Positions 8,096 to 16,173 of a stretch of DNA of 31,544 nucleotides are shown here, in pieces; within the stretch, counting starts at the first letter, position 1, and every line of letters begins with the position of its first letter. Position numbers and translations under genes: made by a program. The notes beneath the pieces are model-generated. The model made no database searches, had not been told where the DNA came from, and saw only the letters and a program-made list of their open reading frames with translations. This DNA comes from Caenibius sp964466155 (lineage in GTDB: Bacteria; Pseudomonadota; Alphaproteobacteria; Sphingomonadales; Sphingomonadaceae): NCBI GenBank assembly GCA_964466155.1, contig CAYXMY010000022.1:1-31544 (forward strand), written 5' to 3'.

Positions 8096-8485
8096 TCATT
8101 TCTTTGTTTGCGCCAGATAGGCGATGACTGCGGCGCGCTGGTCCTGGTTGGGGAGCACCGCCGCCATGCGAGTGCCGGGCACCATTTTGGTAGGTGCGGT
8201 CAGGTAGCGGTCGAGGTTGGCTTTGCTCCATACCCAGTCCGCCTTCTGGAGCGCGGGCGAGTAATTGAATGTTGCCGACCCAGCCTTGCGGCCGACTATG
8301 CCGGCAAGATTGGGGCCGACCCGATTGGGGGCTCCGCTGGCAACGGTATGGCAGGCTGCGCAACGCTGCTTGAAGATGGTTTCTCCCGCTGCCGGGGCCG
8401 ATTGCGCATTCCCGCGCCCTGAAAAACCGATCGCGCTGCCTGTGATCAGAAGCGCTACAGCGGTTATGGAAAGTCCAAATTTCAC
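8096..8485 (-). CDS. class I c-type cytochrome, exported
   Basis: About 129 residues. A hydrophobic signal peptide (residues 1-27, ending near GNAQS) is followed by the haem-binding CAACH at residues 42-46. A typical NLAGIVGRKAGS segment comes next, then PTKMVPGTRM, whose Met107 is the probable sixth haem ligand. The layout is that of the soluble cytochrome c2/c552 class, a periplasmic electron carrier. I chose GTG 8485 because AAGGA lies six bases before it and the signal peptide starts there, although the frame stays open to 8569. It is downstream of a small exported protein on the same strand. With a GMC dehydrogenase in the locus it is a candidate electron acceptor; that link is inference. 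Confidence 0.9.
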   Translation of the reverse strand: MKFGLSITAVALLITGSAIGFSGRGNAQSAPAAGETIFKQRCAACHTVASGAPNRVGPNLAGIVGRKAGSATFNYSPALQKADWVWSKANLDRYLTAPTKMVPGTRMAAVLPNQDQRAAVIAYLAQTKK

Positions 8486-8637
8486 GGTTGATCCTTTTCT
8501 CGGTATGCCTGTGCTCTGCATCTGCCGCTTCCCGCTATGCTTCGTCGCGGTTCTTCGGTTCTCCGCCAAAGCGGCTGGCTGTCAGGAGATGCGCCATGAG
8601 CGGCGGCACCCTTACAATCCAGGTCGGCTTTCTCCGG

Positions 8638-8964
8638 TCATTTCTTTTGGAGAGCGGCGAGATCGGCGGCGATCAGCGACAACTGACTTTCCGGAAGCAT
8701 GTCCCCTGCCATCGGCGCGAGTTGATTGAGGCTCATCGCTTTGAACATGTCCCACATGGCGTGAGTCGTGAGCCCGGGCACTCGCTGATCGATGATCGCC
8801 TTGCCCTTTGCATTGGCGACAATCTGTTCGAGCGGTGTGTCCAGCGTCATTGCCTGCTGTTGTTCCGTAGCTGATGCGGAAGGCGCATCGGCAGCGACAG
8901 CGGGTGCTACAATGTGGGCGGCCAGCAGGAGAGTGGTCGCCGATTTTGTCAGGAAGAACCGCAT
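8638..8964 (-). CDS. small exported protein of unknown function
   Basis: About 108 residues. It starts with a clear Sec signal peptide (MRFFLTKSATTLLLAAHIVAP, cleavage near AVAAD), then a short low-complexity linker (APSASATEQQQ). A compact domain of about 70 residues follows, with the segments TLDTPLEQIVANAKGKAIID, VPGLTTHAMWDMFKAMSLNQL and LSLIAADLAALQ. I do not recognise a named family. Short modules of this look occur, as far as I recall, at the ends of exported sphingomonad proteins, but I cannot verify that. ATG 8964 was preferred; an in-frame GTG at 8976 is an alternative. A LacI-like 14-mer and a leader hairpin lie upstream, and the cytochrome gene follows 152 bases later, suggesting a common transcript. 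Confidence 0.65.
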   Translation of the reverse strand: MRFFLTKSATTLLLAAHIVAPAVAADAPSASATEQQQAMTLDTPLEQIVANAKGKAIIDQRVPGLTTHAMWDMFKAMSLNQLAPMAGDMLPESQLSLIAADLAALQKK

Positions 8965-9117
8965 TTCAGAAGGCACCTTTCATGGCTGCATTGAACGGAA
9001 AAAGTCAGTCGTCTGAGCAGGGACATCGGCCAGAGATTCTGGGAACGCCTGAGGTCGCCCGAACCCTGATCCCATTCCTCTCTCCATTGCTCGCGAAAAT
9101 GGCTGTTGCTTATTCTC

Positions 9118-9144
9118 CTCCCCACCACCAGTAGGTGTGGGGAG
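9118..9144. other. Hairpin in the leader of the small exported protein gene
   Basis: CTCCCCAC at 9118-9125 pairs perfectly with GTGGGGAG at 9137-9144, with a partly self-complementary loop. It lies between the putative operator and the start codon on the minus strand, without a T-tract. It could be a leader structure or a weak end for read-through from the sulfatase unit. Confidence 0.4.
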
Positions 9145-9176
9145 TATGGCCCATTTCAGCTTCGTGACTGCATATA

Positions 9177-9190
9177 TGTAAACGATAACA
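9177..9190 (-). promoter_or_regulatory. LacI-type operator candidate
   Basis: Read on the minus strand this is TGTTATCGTTTACA, with the central CG step and the TGT...ACA ends expected of LacI-family sites. It agrees at 12 of 14 positions with the element upstream of the sulfatase gene. It is about 210 bases before the start of the small exported protein. Confidence 0.55.
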
Positions 9191-9297
9191 TTTGCAACTG
9201 TCTCCGTCGGAATTGCATCGTGGACGGCTGGGCATCGTATTGCCTCCCTGTCCGTGAACGACAGGTTGCAGGACGCCTGGTGTGGGGCCTCATTGCT

Positions 9298-9798
9298 TCA
9301 TAAAGCAGCTTTGGATTGTTGTTTGAGGAACTGCTGCATCATGTGTTGAAGGTCGAACACAGGGTATGAAGGTGTGTAGCGGCCTTCGAGTACGGCTAAG
9401 AGATAGCGGCCTGCGCTGCGCATATATTCGTTCTGCCGCTCATCTTCAGCGACCCGCCGGATAGAGGGGATAGCCGAAGCTGCTGCTTTACCGAGGTAAG
9501 TCAGCGCATTGAGCGCATGCAACTGAACCTGCCAGTCGGGCGCACTGTCAACCAGTCCGGCGAGTACTGTGGCCGGTTCGGCCGGATCGCCCAGGCCTGC
9601 CAGAGCTTCGGCCGCGACGATGCGCACCAGCGGGGAAGTATCATGGCGCATGATGCCGGTAAGTGCGCCCTTTGCAGGGGCCGCCGCGGTGCCGAGGATC
9701 AGCAGGCCCGTGGCCGCCCAATAGCGCAGCACGTCGGGTCGATGGGTGAGCGCTTCGGTCAATTTCGGCAGGTTGCCGGGATTCCCTTTGGCAGCCAT
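9298..9798 (-). pseudogene. HEAT-repeat C-terminal part of the sulfatase, split by a frameshift
   Basis: This frame encodes about 165 residues built of HEAT-like helical pairs: NLPKLTEALTHRPDVLRYWA, ALTGIMRHDTSPLVRIVAAEAL and LHALNALTYLGKAAASAIPS. It has no signal peptide and no ribosome binding site of its own. It continues, in the next reading frame, the sulfatase that ends at 9759. In relatives known to me a sulfatase domain is followed by just this kind of repeat (YPL...GDPANLP...RYWAATGLL). Restoring one G near 9812, at TTGCC on the minus strand, would join YPL to AEMAAKGNPGNLP. It is therefore best read as the tail of the upstream gene, not an independent protein. Whether the break is biological or a sequencing error cannot be decided here. 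Confidence 0.75.
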
Positions 9799-11210
9799 TT
9801 CGGCAAGGGATACGCGCCCGATGCCCTGCTTTCGATATAGCCTTCGCCTCTCATCGTTTCGGGGAGAAAACCATTGTCGTGGATAGCGAGCATTTGCGCA
9901 TCAAGCGCCTTGCGCAGTTGCCTTAAGATTCGGGCGGCGCGAGGTGTGTTGGCGAGATTGTCCAACTCCTCCGGATCCTGTGAGAGATCGTAAAGTTCTT
10001 CATAAGGTTTGCGTTGGAAGAAGCGCTCCTGTTCCTCGTTCAGTGTGCCTGAAAGGTGGGCTGCTTCCCAATCCTGGTAACCCTTTGCGAGCCAGGCGAA
10101 AGCCTGTGGCTGTCCTAGCGGGCGGTGCGGCATGTAATTGCGGATGTAGCGCCACTGTCCGTCTGTGACGGTGCGCTGAAAATCGATCCGCTCGTCCATC
10201 CGGTTGCGCATGCCGAAGGCGTAGCGCTGTGGCTTTGCCCTTCGTGACCCGAGAAACGCTCTTCCGTGCATTTGCGGCGGTTGCGCTACGTTTGCGAGCG
10301 AAAGAACCGTCGGCGCCAGATCGATGAAGGAAACAGGGGCAGTAACTTCCGATCCGGGCGGTTGAGGCATCAGATGTTGCCATTTGGGTGGCACATAGAC
10401 GACCAGAGCGCATCGCAGGCCCTCTTCATTGCAGTAACGCTTGGAGCGGGGCAGGACACCGCCATTGTCGGAATAGTAAAAGACAATCGTATCGTCCGCG
10501 AGGCCATCGCTTTCCAGTTCGGCCAGGTGGGTGGCCAACTGCCCGTCCATCTTCTCCATCAGATTATAGTAGCTGGCGTAATCCTGCCGGATGCCAGGTG
10601 TATCCGGCAGATAACGCGGCAGCGCCACCATGTCCGGCGTCACCCGCCCGGGGGTGGGCTTGAATATCTGCGATTCATGGGTGGTCCCATAGTTGAACAC
10701 CGCCATGAAGGGTTTGCCCGCCGGGCGATGCCGCCAGTGCGCCTTGCTACCCTGAATGTCCCAGATTTTCGCCGGATCTACATCGCAGTTGTAATCGGTC
10801 TTGTCATTGTTGGTGCAGAAGTAGCCTGCTTCGCGCATCAGGTCGGGATAGGTTCGGAAGTCTTTGGGCAGTTTCCCGATGGCCCGCATCTGGTTGGCCG
10901 GGGCGCAGCTCTCGGGATAGACGCCGGTCAGAATGCCGAAGCGCGACGGCGCGCAAACAGGGGCGTTTGAATAGGCGTTGCGAAACAGCAGCCCCTTCTT
11001 CGCGAGAGCATCGATTGTCGGCGTATGTGCCAGTTTATCACCGTAACACCCGATGAAGGGGTTGTTGTCTTCGCTGACCAGCGACAGGATGTTCGGCCTC
11101 TCCTGCCCATCGGCTGCCATGGCTGAAGGGGATGTGAGCGTAGCTGCCAGCCCGGCTGCACCACCGGCGAGAAGCGATCGCCGCGTTATGTTATGGGGTG
11201 TGTGATCCAT
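9759..11210 (-). CDS. exported sulfatase, catalytic domain (frameshifted C-terminus)
   Basis: A 483-residue formylglycine-type sulfatase. An N-terminal twin-arginine-like signal (NITRRSLLAGGAAGLAATL, to about residue 33) precedes the metal-binding start PNILSLVSEDNNPFIGCYG. The modified Cys86 is in APVCAPSRFGILTG. Later motifs are YYSDNGGVLP and the C-terminal ELYDLSQDPEELDNLA. It would remove sulfate esters from a saccharide in the periplasm. AAGGA lies six bases before ATG 11210. The last about 15 residues (after GAYPL) are out of frame with the family and run into a stop, while the expected HEAT region continues in the next frame. The catalytic core is intact, so activity may survive. A LacI-like 14-mer lies about 130 bases upstream. 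Confidence 0.88.
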   Translation of the reverse strand: MDHTPHNITRRSLLAGGAAGLAATLTSPSAMAADGQERPNILSLVSEDNNPFIGCYGDKLAHTPTIDALAKKGLLFRNAYSNAPVCAPSRFGILTGVYPESCAPANQMRAIGKLPKDFRTYPDLMREAGYFCTNNDKTDYNCDVDPAKIWDIQGSKAHWRHRPAGKPFMAVFNYGTTHESQIFKPTPGRVTPDMVALPRYLPDTPGIRQDYASYYNLMEKMDGQLATHLAELESDGLADDTIVFYYSDNGGVLPRSKRYCNEEGLRCALVVYVPPKWQHLMPQPPGSEVTAPVSFIDLAPTVLSLANVAQPPQMHGRAFLGSRRAKPQRYAFGMRNRMDERIDFQRTVTDGQWRYIRNYMPHRPLGQPQAFAWLAKGYQDWEAAHLSGTLNEEQERFFQRKPYEELYDLSQDPEELDNLANTPRAARILRQLRKALDAQMLAIHDNGFLPETMRGEGYIESRASGAYPLPKWLPKGIPATCRN

Positions 11211-11341
11211 GGCTATTCCTTATCCTCAGAAGGCACTGCCTGGGCACCGGTGGACGCAATCGTCCATTCTCGCAGCGATCTCATTGCCTCTCCAAGCAAC
11301 TTGCCGGGGACTTTGCCCGTTTGGCTCAGCCTATAAACATA

Positions 11342-11355
11342 TGTAAAGGATTACA
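11342..11355 (-). promoter_or_regulatory. LacI-type operator candidate upstream of the sulfatase
   Basis: On the minus strand this reads TGTAATCCTTTACA, an imperfect palindrome with TGTAA and TTACA arms. It matches the 9177-9190 element at 12 of 14 positions and is in the same orientation relative to its gene. The rest of 11211-11467 shows no gene. Confidence 0.55.
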
Positions 11356-11467
11356 ATGGCTATTTAAGGAGCGGGCAAGGGGGCAGTCTGTGCCCGATTG
11401 ATGTGTTGGAGGCGCAAGAAAGCGCGATTTCCTGCGATGCCGGTGCCCTCCCGGCCGCCACCCCGGT

Positions 11468-12097
11468 TCAGGTAAAGCAGGTAATCGGCTGTTGCGCGGT
11501 ATGCAGCAAACGAGACACGGGCAGGCCGTTTCGATGCGCGGCGGCGGAATCGAAGATGGCTTTTTTCTCCGATCCTCGAATGACCAGCACAATTTCATCG
11601 CTGTTCAAAAGCAGCGGAATTGTCAGGCTGATGCGATCGAAAGGGGCTTCCGGAGGGAGGGGGGTGGGTGTCACCCGTATAGCGCGCGGGGCGTCAAGCA
11701 TCGCAGGGTCCGTGTCTGGGAACAGCGAGGCAATATGGCCGTCGAGGCCCATTCCCAGCCATGTGAAGGCGAAGTGTGGAGGAACGGCATCCTGGTGGAG
11801 TTGCAGGACTGTGGCGCCTGTCGGTTCCAGCAGGCGGCGGAGCTTGCCGTGATTGCTGGCCGGATGATCTTCCTGAACGATCCTGTCATCGCCCGGCCAA
11901 ATCGTAATGCGCTGCCAGTCCATGGGGCTGTGCGCGAGCGCAGCGAGAATTGGCAGCGGAGTGACACCGCCCGGAACGCAGATCGAAACGGGACCGGATT
12001 GCCGCGCCAATGCGTTGGCGATGCGCCCGGCCAGCCATTGCGCGATAGCGGCATCGTCCGCGTCTTCTATCAGGGTGAGTGCGTTCGGCTGGGTCAC
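11468..12097 (-). CDS. pgl: 6-phosphogluconolactonase
   Basis: About 209 residues of the NagB/Pgl fold, hydrolysing 6-phosphogluconolactone to 6-phosphogluconate between glucose-6-phosphate dehydrogenase and Edd. Supporting segments are CVPGGVTPLPILAAL (phosphate site, usually SGGSTP), ITIWPGDDRIVQEDHPASNHGKLR and LGMGLDGHIASLFPDTDP. The frame is open to 12229 but overlaps the regulator gene there and has no homology. The family-like N-terminus (ALTLIEDADDAAIAQWLA) suggests GTG 12097, which lacks a good ribosome binding site, so the start is uncertain. Its pathway partners zwf, edd, glk and eda lie about 13 kb away on the other strand. A strong AT-rich palindrome lies just upstream. Confidence 0.87.
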   Translation of the reverse strand: MTQPNALTLIEDADDAAIAQWLAGRIANALARQSGPVSICVPGGVTPLPILAALAHSPMDWQRITIWPGDDRIVQEDHPASNHGKLRRLLEPTGATVLQLHQDAVPPHFAFTWLGMGLDGHIASLFPDTDPAMLDAPRAIRVTPTPLPPEAPFDRISLTIPLLLNSDEIVLVIRGSEKKAIFDSAAAHRNGLPVSRLLHTAQQPITCFT

Positions 12098-12140
12098 GTT
12101 GAATTTCGAGAGAGAGAGCCATTCGGTGAGCGTGAAATTT

Positions 12141-12167
12141 ACAATATAATACAGATTATTATATTGT
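12141..12167. promoter_or_regulatory. AT-rich perfect inverted repeat upstream of pgl
   Basis: ACAATATAAT (12141-12150) and ATTATATTGT (12158-12167) are perfect inverted repeats of 10 bases around a 7-base spacer, 44 bases before the proposed pgl start. The unit TTATATTGT recurs upstream of the TonB-dependent receptor (13483-13491) in the same orientation relative to the gene. It is probably an operator or promoter element. Confidence 0.55.
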
Positions 12168-12191
12168 TTGCCTATTCGATCGTTTGGGCAC

Positions 12192-13202
12192 TTAACCTCT
12201 GGGGTTCGGCCCGGTGCTTGCGCGCACAATCAATTCATGCGGCAGAGTGATCGAGGCGGCTCGATCCGGGTCGTCGGAAAGAATGTCCAGCATGATTTTG
12301 ACGGTTCTTTGCCCGATCACTTCCTGAGGCTGGCGAATTGTCGTCAGGGATGGCTGATAGGCCCGGGCCAGGCGAATGTCGTCGAAGCCCATCACCGATA
12401 TATCCTTGGGGCAGTCCAGGCCGCGCTCGCGCAGGGCGACAATCGCACCAATCGCCATTTCGTCGCTAAAGCAAAAGATGGCTGTAGGAGGCTGGTCTTC
12501 GTCAAGTAAGGATTTGGCCAATGCTTCGCCGGAATCGACGGAAAAATCGCCGGTCCGGACCAGAATTTCATGCCACAGGCCGCGCCCCGCAGCGGCCCCT
12601 TGTACGCCGCTCAGGCGGTCGCGGCTCAAAGGGCTGAGCAAGGGACCGGTAATGATACCGATACGGTGATGGCCGAGATCGTAGAGGTGTTGCATGGCTT
12701 CGGCTGCCGCAACGGTATTCTCGATATGGACGCTATAGACGTTGAGGGTGGGTTCGTATTCGCAACCGTTGACGATGGGGGCGTGGCTGCCTTGTTTGGC
12801 CACGATCGCGGCGGCCGCGGGGGCAAGGCGATGGCCGAGGAATATCATGCCATCGGCTTCTCTGCGTGAGAGCATCCTTGCGTAATACTCCTCACGCTCG
12901 TCGTCGTGGCGCGTGTCGCCGATGAGAATGGAGTAGCCGGCAGCTTGCGCGGCTTCTTCCGCGCCGCGGATGACGGCGGAAAAAAAGGGATTGGAGATAT
13001 CGGGGACTGTCAGGATGATCCGCTGTGAACGCGTGGTGCGCAAACTCTTCGCAGCATAATTGGGGGAATATCCCAAGGCTTCCACAGCGCGCAGTACGGC
13101 GGTGCGGCGCCGTTCACTGACGGCGTCAGGGTTGCTCAGTGTCCGCGAAACCGTTGCTGTCGATACGCCAGCGGCCCTGGCTACATCGGCAATTGTAATC
13201 AT
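12192..13202 (-). CDS. LacI-family transcriptional regulator
   Basis: A 336-residue regulator. The N-terminal helix-turn-helix is at residues 2-25 (ITIADVARAAGVSTATVSRTLSN), the hinge region ends YSPNYAAKSLRT, and the sensor domain carries typical segments ILTVPDISNPFFSAVIRGAEEA, FSDEMAIGAIVALRERG and ISVMGFDDIRLARAYQPSLTTIRQP. AAAGGA lies about 11 bases before ATG 13202. It sits between pgl and the divergent receptor gene and is the natural candidate for controlling this carbohydrate locus, binding the TGT(A/T)ATC..TT(A/T)CA elements seen upstream of three units. Effector unknown; a glucose-type sugar or pathway intermediate is likely. It is clearly different from the xylose repressor. Confidence 0.9.
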   Translation of the reverse strand: MITIADVARAAGVSTATVSRTLSNPDAVSERRRTAVLRAVEALGYSPNYAAKSLRTTRSQRIILTVPDISNPFFSAVIRGAEEAAQAAGYSILIGDTRHDDEREEYYARMLSRREADGMIFLGHRLAPAAAAIVAKQGSHAPIVNGCEYEPTLNVYSVHIENTVAAAEAMQHLYDLGHHRIGIITGPLLSPLSRDRLSGVQGAAAGRGLWHEILVRTGDFSVDSGEALAKSLLDEDQPPTAIFCFSDEMAIGAIVALRERGLDCPKDISVMGFDDIRLARAYQPSLTTIRQPQEVIGQRTVKIMLDILSDDPDRAASITLPHELIVRASTGPNPRG

Positions 13203-13682
13203 CGGGCGACCGTCCTTTCTGCGCGCCGGGTATCGGGTATTGGCTGCGTATCATCTGTTTGATTCGGTAGCGCAATCATCCGATCAAGGAAATGAAATCC
13301 TTTCCATGGTGAAGCGGCGGGCTGCTGCAAGTGCGAAGGTTGGGCGAATTTTTGCCCGGCCCTTCATCGATCTTCCGCGCAACGGGGCTGAGTGTGGATG
13401 ATGCGATTCGGAAAACGGTTTCACAAAAACATAATAATGTGGGCTAAATATATTATAAAACACTGAAAAATGCATACAATTTTTATATTGTAATCAATTT
13501 CAAACGAAGATATCCAATGTCTGGTTATCGCATGTCATGGATATCGCCGGTTCATCGTGGCTGGCGGGATGGGATTGGTAAATTGGCGCCCGCACGAGCG
13601 TGGCGGCCTGCTCGAATGGATGCTCAATCCGGCGGATTGCGATCGAAAAGGCGGCAGGCAATTTTTCAGGGGGAGAGGTAAA
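13203..13682. promoter_or_regulatory. Divergent regulatory region between the LacI regulator and the TonB-dependent receptor
   Basis: A 480-base gap without a credible gene. Next to the regulator is a GC-containing 14-mer resembling the xylose operator (13265-13278). Around 13430-13500 an AT-rich stretch carries TACAAT/ATTGTA inverted arms (13475-13480, 13487-13492) overlapping a LacI-like 14-mer (13489-13502). An 8-bp inverted repeat GATATCCA/TGGATATC (13509-13516, 13538-13545) follows in the probable receptor leader. Confidence 0.5.
13475..13502 (+). promoter_or_regulatory. Composite operator candidate upstream of the receptor gene
   Basis: A 6-bp perfect inverted repeat TACAAT...ATTGTA (13475-13492) shares TTATATTGT with the pgl element. 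It overlaps TGTAATCAATTTCA (13489-13502), which matches the sulfatase-upstream 14-mer at 11 of 14 positions. It lies about 180 bases before the receptor start. Confidence 0.45.
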
Positions 13683-16160
13683 ATGGGTCGTTATTTCGGT
13701 GGGGTCAGCAAAGGCGTTCTGGCCGCTATGCTGGTTGCCGGTGGAGCGCAGATCGCTGTCGCTCAGGATGCTGGTAATGAGGCGCGTAACGCGCGAGCCG
13801 ATGAAGGGCTTGGGGAAATCCTCGTTACCGCTCAGAAGCGTTCGGAGTCCCTGTTAAAGGTTTCCGCTGCCATCTCGACCATCGCCCAGGAGGGGATGGA
13901 CGATGTCGGCGCTAGAAACATCTCGGAGGCCGCCAAAGCCTTGCCGAATGTCTCCACCACGGTGCGGGGCCTTTCGATCCGCGGCCTTGGCACCAGCACG
14001 CTCGATGGCTCGGCGCCTACGGTCGCCTACCACATCGACAGTGTTTACCAGGACAATATGGAAGGTGTGCGGACGACCGTTTACGACATCGACCGGATCG
14101 AGGTGCTGCGTGGGCCGCAGGGCACGCTCTACGGTCGCAACGCAACGGCTGGTGTGGTCAATGTCATTACCACGCGTCCGAGCGACGACTTCGAGGCCAA
14201 GGGCGATGTCAGCTACGGCAATTACAATGCTTTCGCTGTACGCGGCGCGATCAACATTCCCTTGAGCGACAATTTCGCCATGCGCCTTTCCGGGACCTAC
14301 GAGAATTCGGATGGTTCGCGACGGCTGGCTTCGGGCGAGCGCATCGGCGGACGGGACCTGCTGACCTCGCGCCTGGCGCTGCGGTGGCAACCTTCCGATC
14401 GCCTCACGGTCGACGTGAATACAAGCTATACGCGCAACCGCAATGTCTCGCCGCCCTATGCGACCAACGCCTACGCAACATTTCCCAACCTTGTGGTCGG
14501 TAGCTCGCTGTTCGGCATTCCGGGCAACAACGATTCCAGCAACCCGATCGTCGTAATGACCGGTACGCCGAAGAACCGGGCAAACGAAGCTCCCAACGCG
14601 GATGTGGCGGGGTTGACCAGCCCCTTCTTCAACACCCTCTTATCAACTTTCCGGCTGGGTGGTTATAAGAGCGTCTATCACGGTGGCTCGTTCAACTTCC
14701 GCAACCGCTATCGCACCGATATAATCTCGACCAAGGCCAACATTCGCTATGAACTGAGCGATGCGCTTTCAGTGACCTATATCGGCGGCTATTTCCATAG
14801 CAAGGAAACCGGCCACAATGAATCTGTCGTTCCCTTTGCGGTCGATTTTAACACTCGGGTGAATGACTGGTCGCACGAAATCGACGTCAACATCGATACG
14901 AAGCGCCTGCGCGGTGTCGTCGGGCTATATTCTTTCCAGCATGCTTCGAGGACGCCTGGCAATTCGGCCAGTAACGTGTGGCAACCGGATTTCCCGACGC
15001 TGCTTCCTTACGGTGGGTCGGCCGCCGGGCTGCAGCCGGTACTCCTCCCGCTCGTTGTCTCATCGGATCAGGGAAGCGGCAAGGACACGACGCGGGCGGC
15101 CTTTGCCCATATGACCTATTCCGTTACCGACGAACTGCGCCTGATCGGCGGCGCACGCTACAATTTCGACGAGGTCAGCAAAGGTAAGACCGTCAGTTCG
15201 TTGTGTCCGTTTGGATCGGGCAATAGCAGCAATCCCGACGAGGCCACGCTGCTTCCCCCGCTCAATTCCCTTCATGCCTGTTCAACGATCGCATCCTTCG
15301 TTCCAGGCTTCTATGTCAACCGAGTCAGCCCGCCCATCTCCAAGAAGTTCGAACAATTCAGTTGGAAGCTTGCCGCGGAATATGACCTCACCCCTGATAC
15401 GATGCTCTATGGCTCGGTCAGCACGGGCTACAAGGCGGGCGGCATCAGCGATCGCAACGCGCAGGGCGATGCCCGGTTCTACCAGCCGGAAAAGAACATC
15501 AATTATGAGATTGGCATCCGATCGCGCCTGCTCGACAATCGCCTGAATCTGAGCCTGACCGGCTTCTGGACGGACTACAAGGATCTGCAGGTCAGCACTG
15601 TCCGCAATATCGATGGCGTGCCGAAGACCGTTTTCACCAACGCAGGCAAATCGCGCAGCCGCGGGGTCGAATTCGAATTCGCCTACGCTCCGACGCCCAA
15701 GGACCGGATCACCGGTTTCGCCACCTATCTCGATGCGAGATTCCGGCAGTTCGTGACACCCGATGTGTTCCTGACGGCACCGGGCGACAACACGCCAGTG
15801 ATTATCGATGCCGCAGGCAATCGCCTTGCCGGATCGCCGGAATGGGCCTTCCGAGTGGCCTATTCGCACATCTTCGATCTGGGATCGGCGGGCACACTGA
15901 CGCCCTTGGTGGCGACTTATTACCAGTCCAAATCCTACACCTATTTCACCAATGGGCCGCAGGATCGCGTCAGTGGTTATTTCCGCAGCGATTTCAATTT
16001 GAAATACGAGACGGCCAGCAAGAACTTCTTCGTCGAAGGATTTGTGAACAACATCGAGAACAAGCGGGTGGCTGTCGTCAGTCAGCCGCAGGCGGGGCTG
16101 AACTTCGTGCTGTATTCGGAACCGCGCACCTACGGCATCAGGGTCGGCTTTGCCTACTGA
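13683..16160 (+). CDS. TonB-dependent outer membrane receptor
   Basis: An 825-residue receptor. A signal peptide (residues 1-28, ending IAVAQDA) is followed by a TonB-box-like GEILVTAQKRSE (44-55). The plug domain contains LPNVSTTVRGLSIRGLG and the highly conserved IEVLRGPQGTLYGRNATAGVVN. The beta barrel then ends in the terminal strand RVGFAY. It imports its ligand across the outer membrane using TonB energy. The frame is open upstream to 13557, but ATG 13683 has GGGAGAGG just before it and begins the signal peptide. An oligosaccharide or glycoside ligand is inferred from the downstream catabolic genes. The type resembles the large sphingomonad receptor family, so specificity cannot be read from sequence alone. 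Confidence 0.93.
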   Translation: MGRYFGGVSKGVLAAMLVAGGAQIAVAQDAGNEARNARADEGLGEILVTAQKRSESLLKVSAAISTIAQEGMDDVGARNISEAAKALPNVSTTVRGLSIRGLGTSTLDGSAPTVAYHIDSVYQDNMEGVRTTVYDIDRIEVLRGPQGTLYGRNATAGVVNVITTRPSDDFEAKGDVSYGNYNAFAVRGAINIPLSDNFAMRLSGTYENSDGSRRLASGERIGGRDLLTSRLALRWQPSDRLTVDVNTSYTRNRNVSPPYATNAYATFPNLVVGSSLFGIPGNNDSSNPIVVMTGTPKNRANEAPNADVAGLTSPFFNTLLSTFRLGGYKSVYHGGSFNFRNRYRTDIISTKANIRYELSDALSVTYIGGYFHSKETGHNESVVPFAVDFNTRVNDWSHEIDVNIDTKRLRGVVGLYSFQHASRTPGNSASNVWQPDFPTLLPYGGSAAGLQPVLLPLVVSSDQGSGKDTTRAAFAHMTYSVTDELRLIGGARYNFDEVSKGKTVSSLCPFGSGNSSNPDEATLLPPLNSLHACSTIASFVPGFYVNRVSPPISKKFEQFSWKLAAEYDLTPDTMLYGSVSTGYKAGGISDRNAQGDARFYQPEKNINYEIGIRSRLLDNRLNLSLTGFWTDYKDLQVSTVRNIDGVPKTVFTNAGKSRSRGVEFEFAYAPTPKDRITGFATYLDARFRQFVTPDVFLTAPGDNTPVIIDAAGNRLAGSPEWAFRVAYSHIFDLGSAGTLTPLVATYYQSKSYTYFTNGPQDRVSGYFRSDFNLKYETASKNFFVEGFVNNIENKRVAVVSQPQAGLNFVLYSEPRTYGIRVGFAY

Positions 16161-16173
16161 CGCGGCCTTACCT

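Larger units (their letters stand above)
8965..9297 (-). promoter_or_regulatory. Leader and promoter region of the small exported protein and cytochrome genes
   Basis: This 333-base gap contains, in transcription order on the minus strand, a LacI-like 14-mer (9190-9177), an 8-bp hairpin (9144-9118) and a further 150 bases of untranslated leader. No coding frame with family features was seen. Confidence 0.45.
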
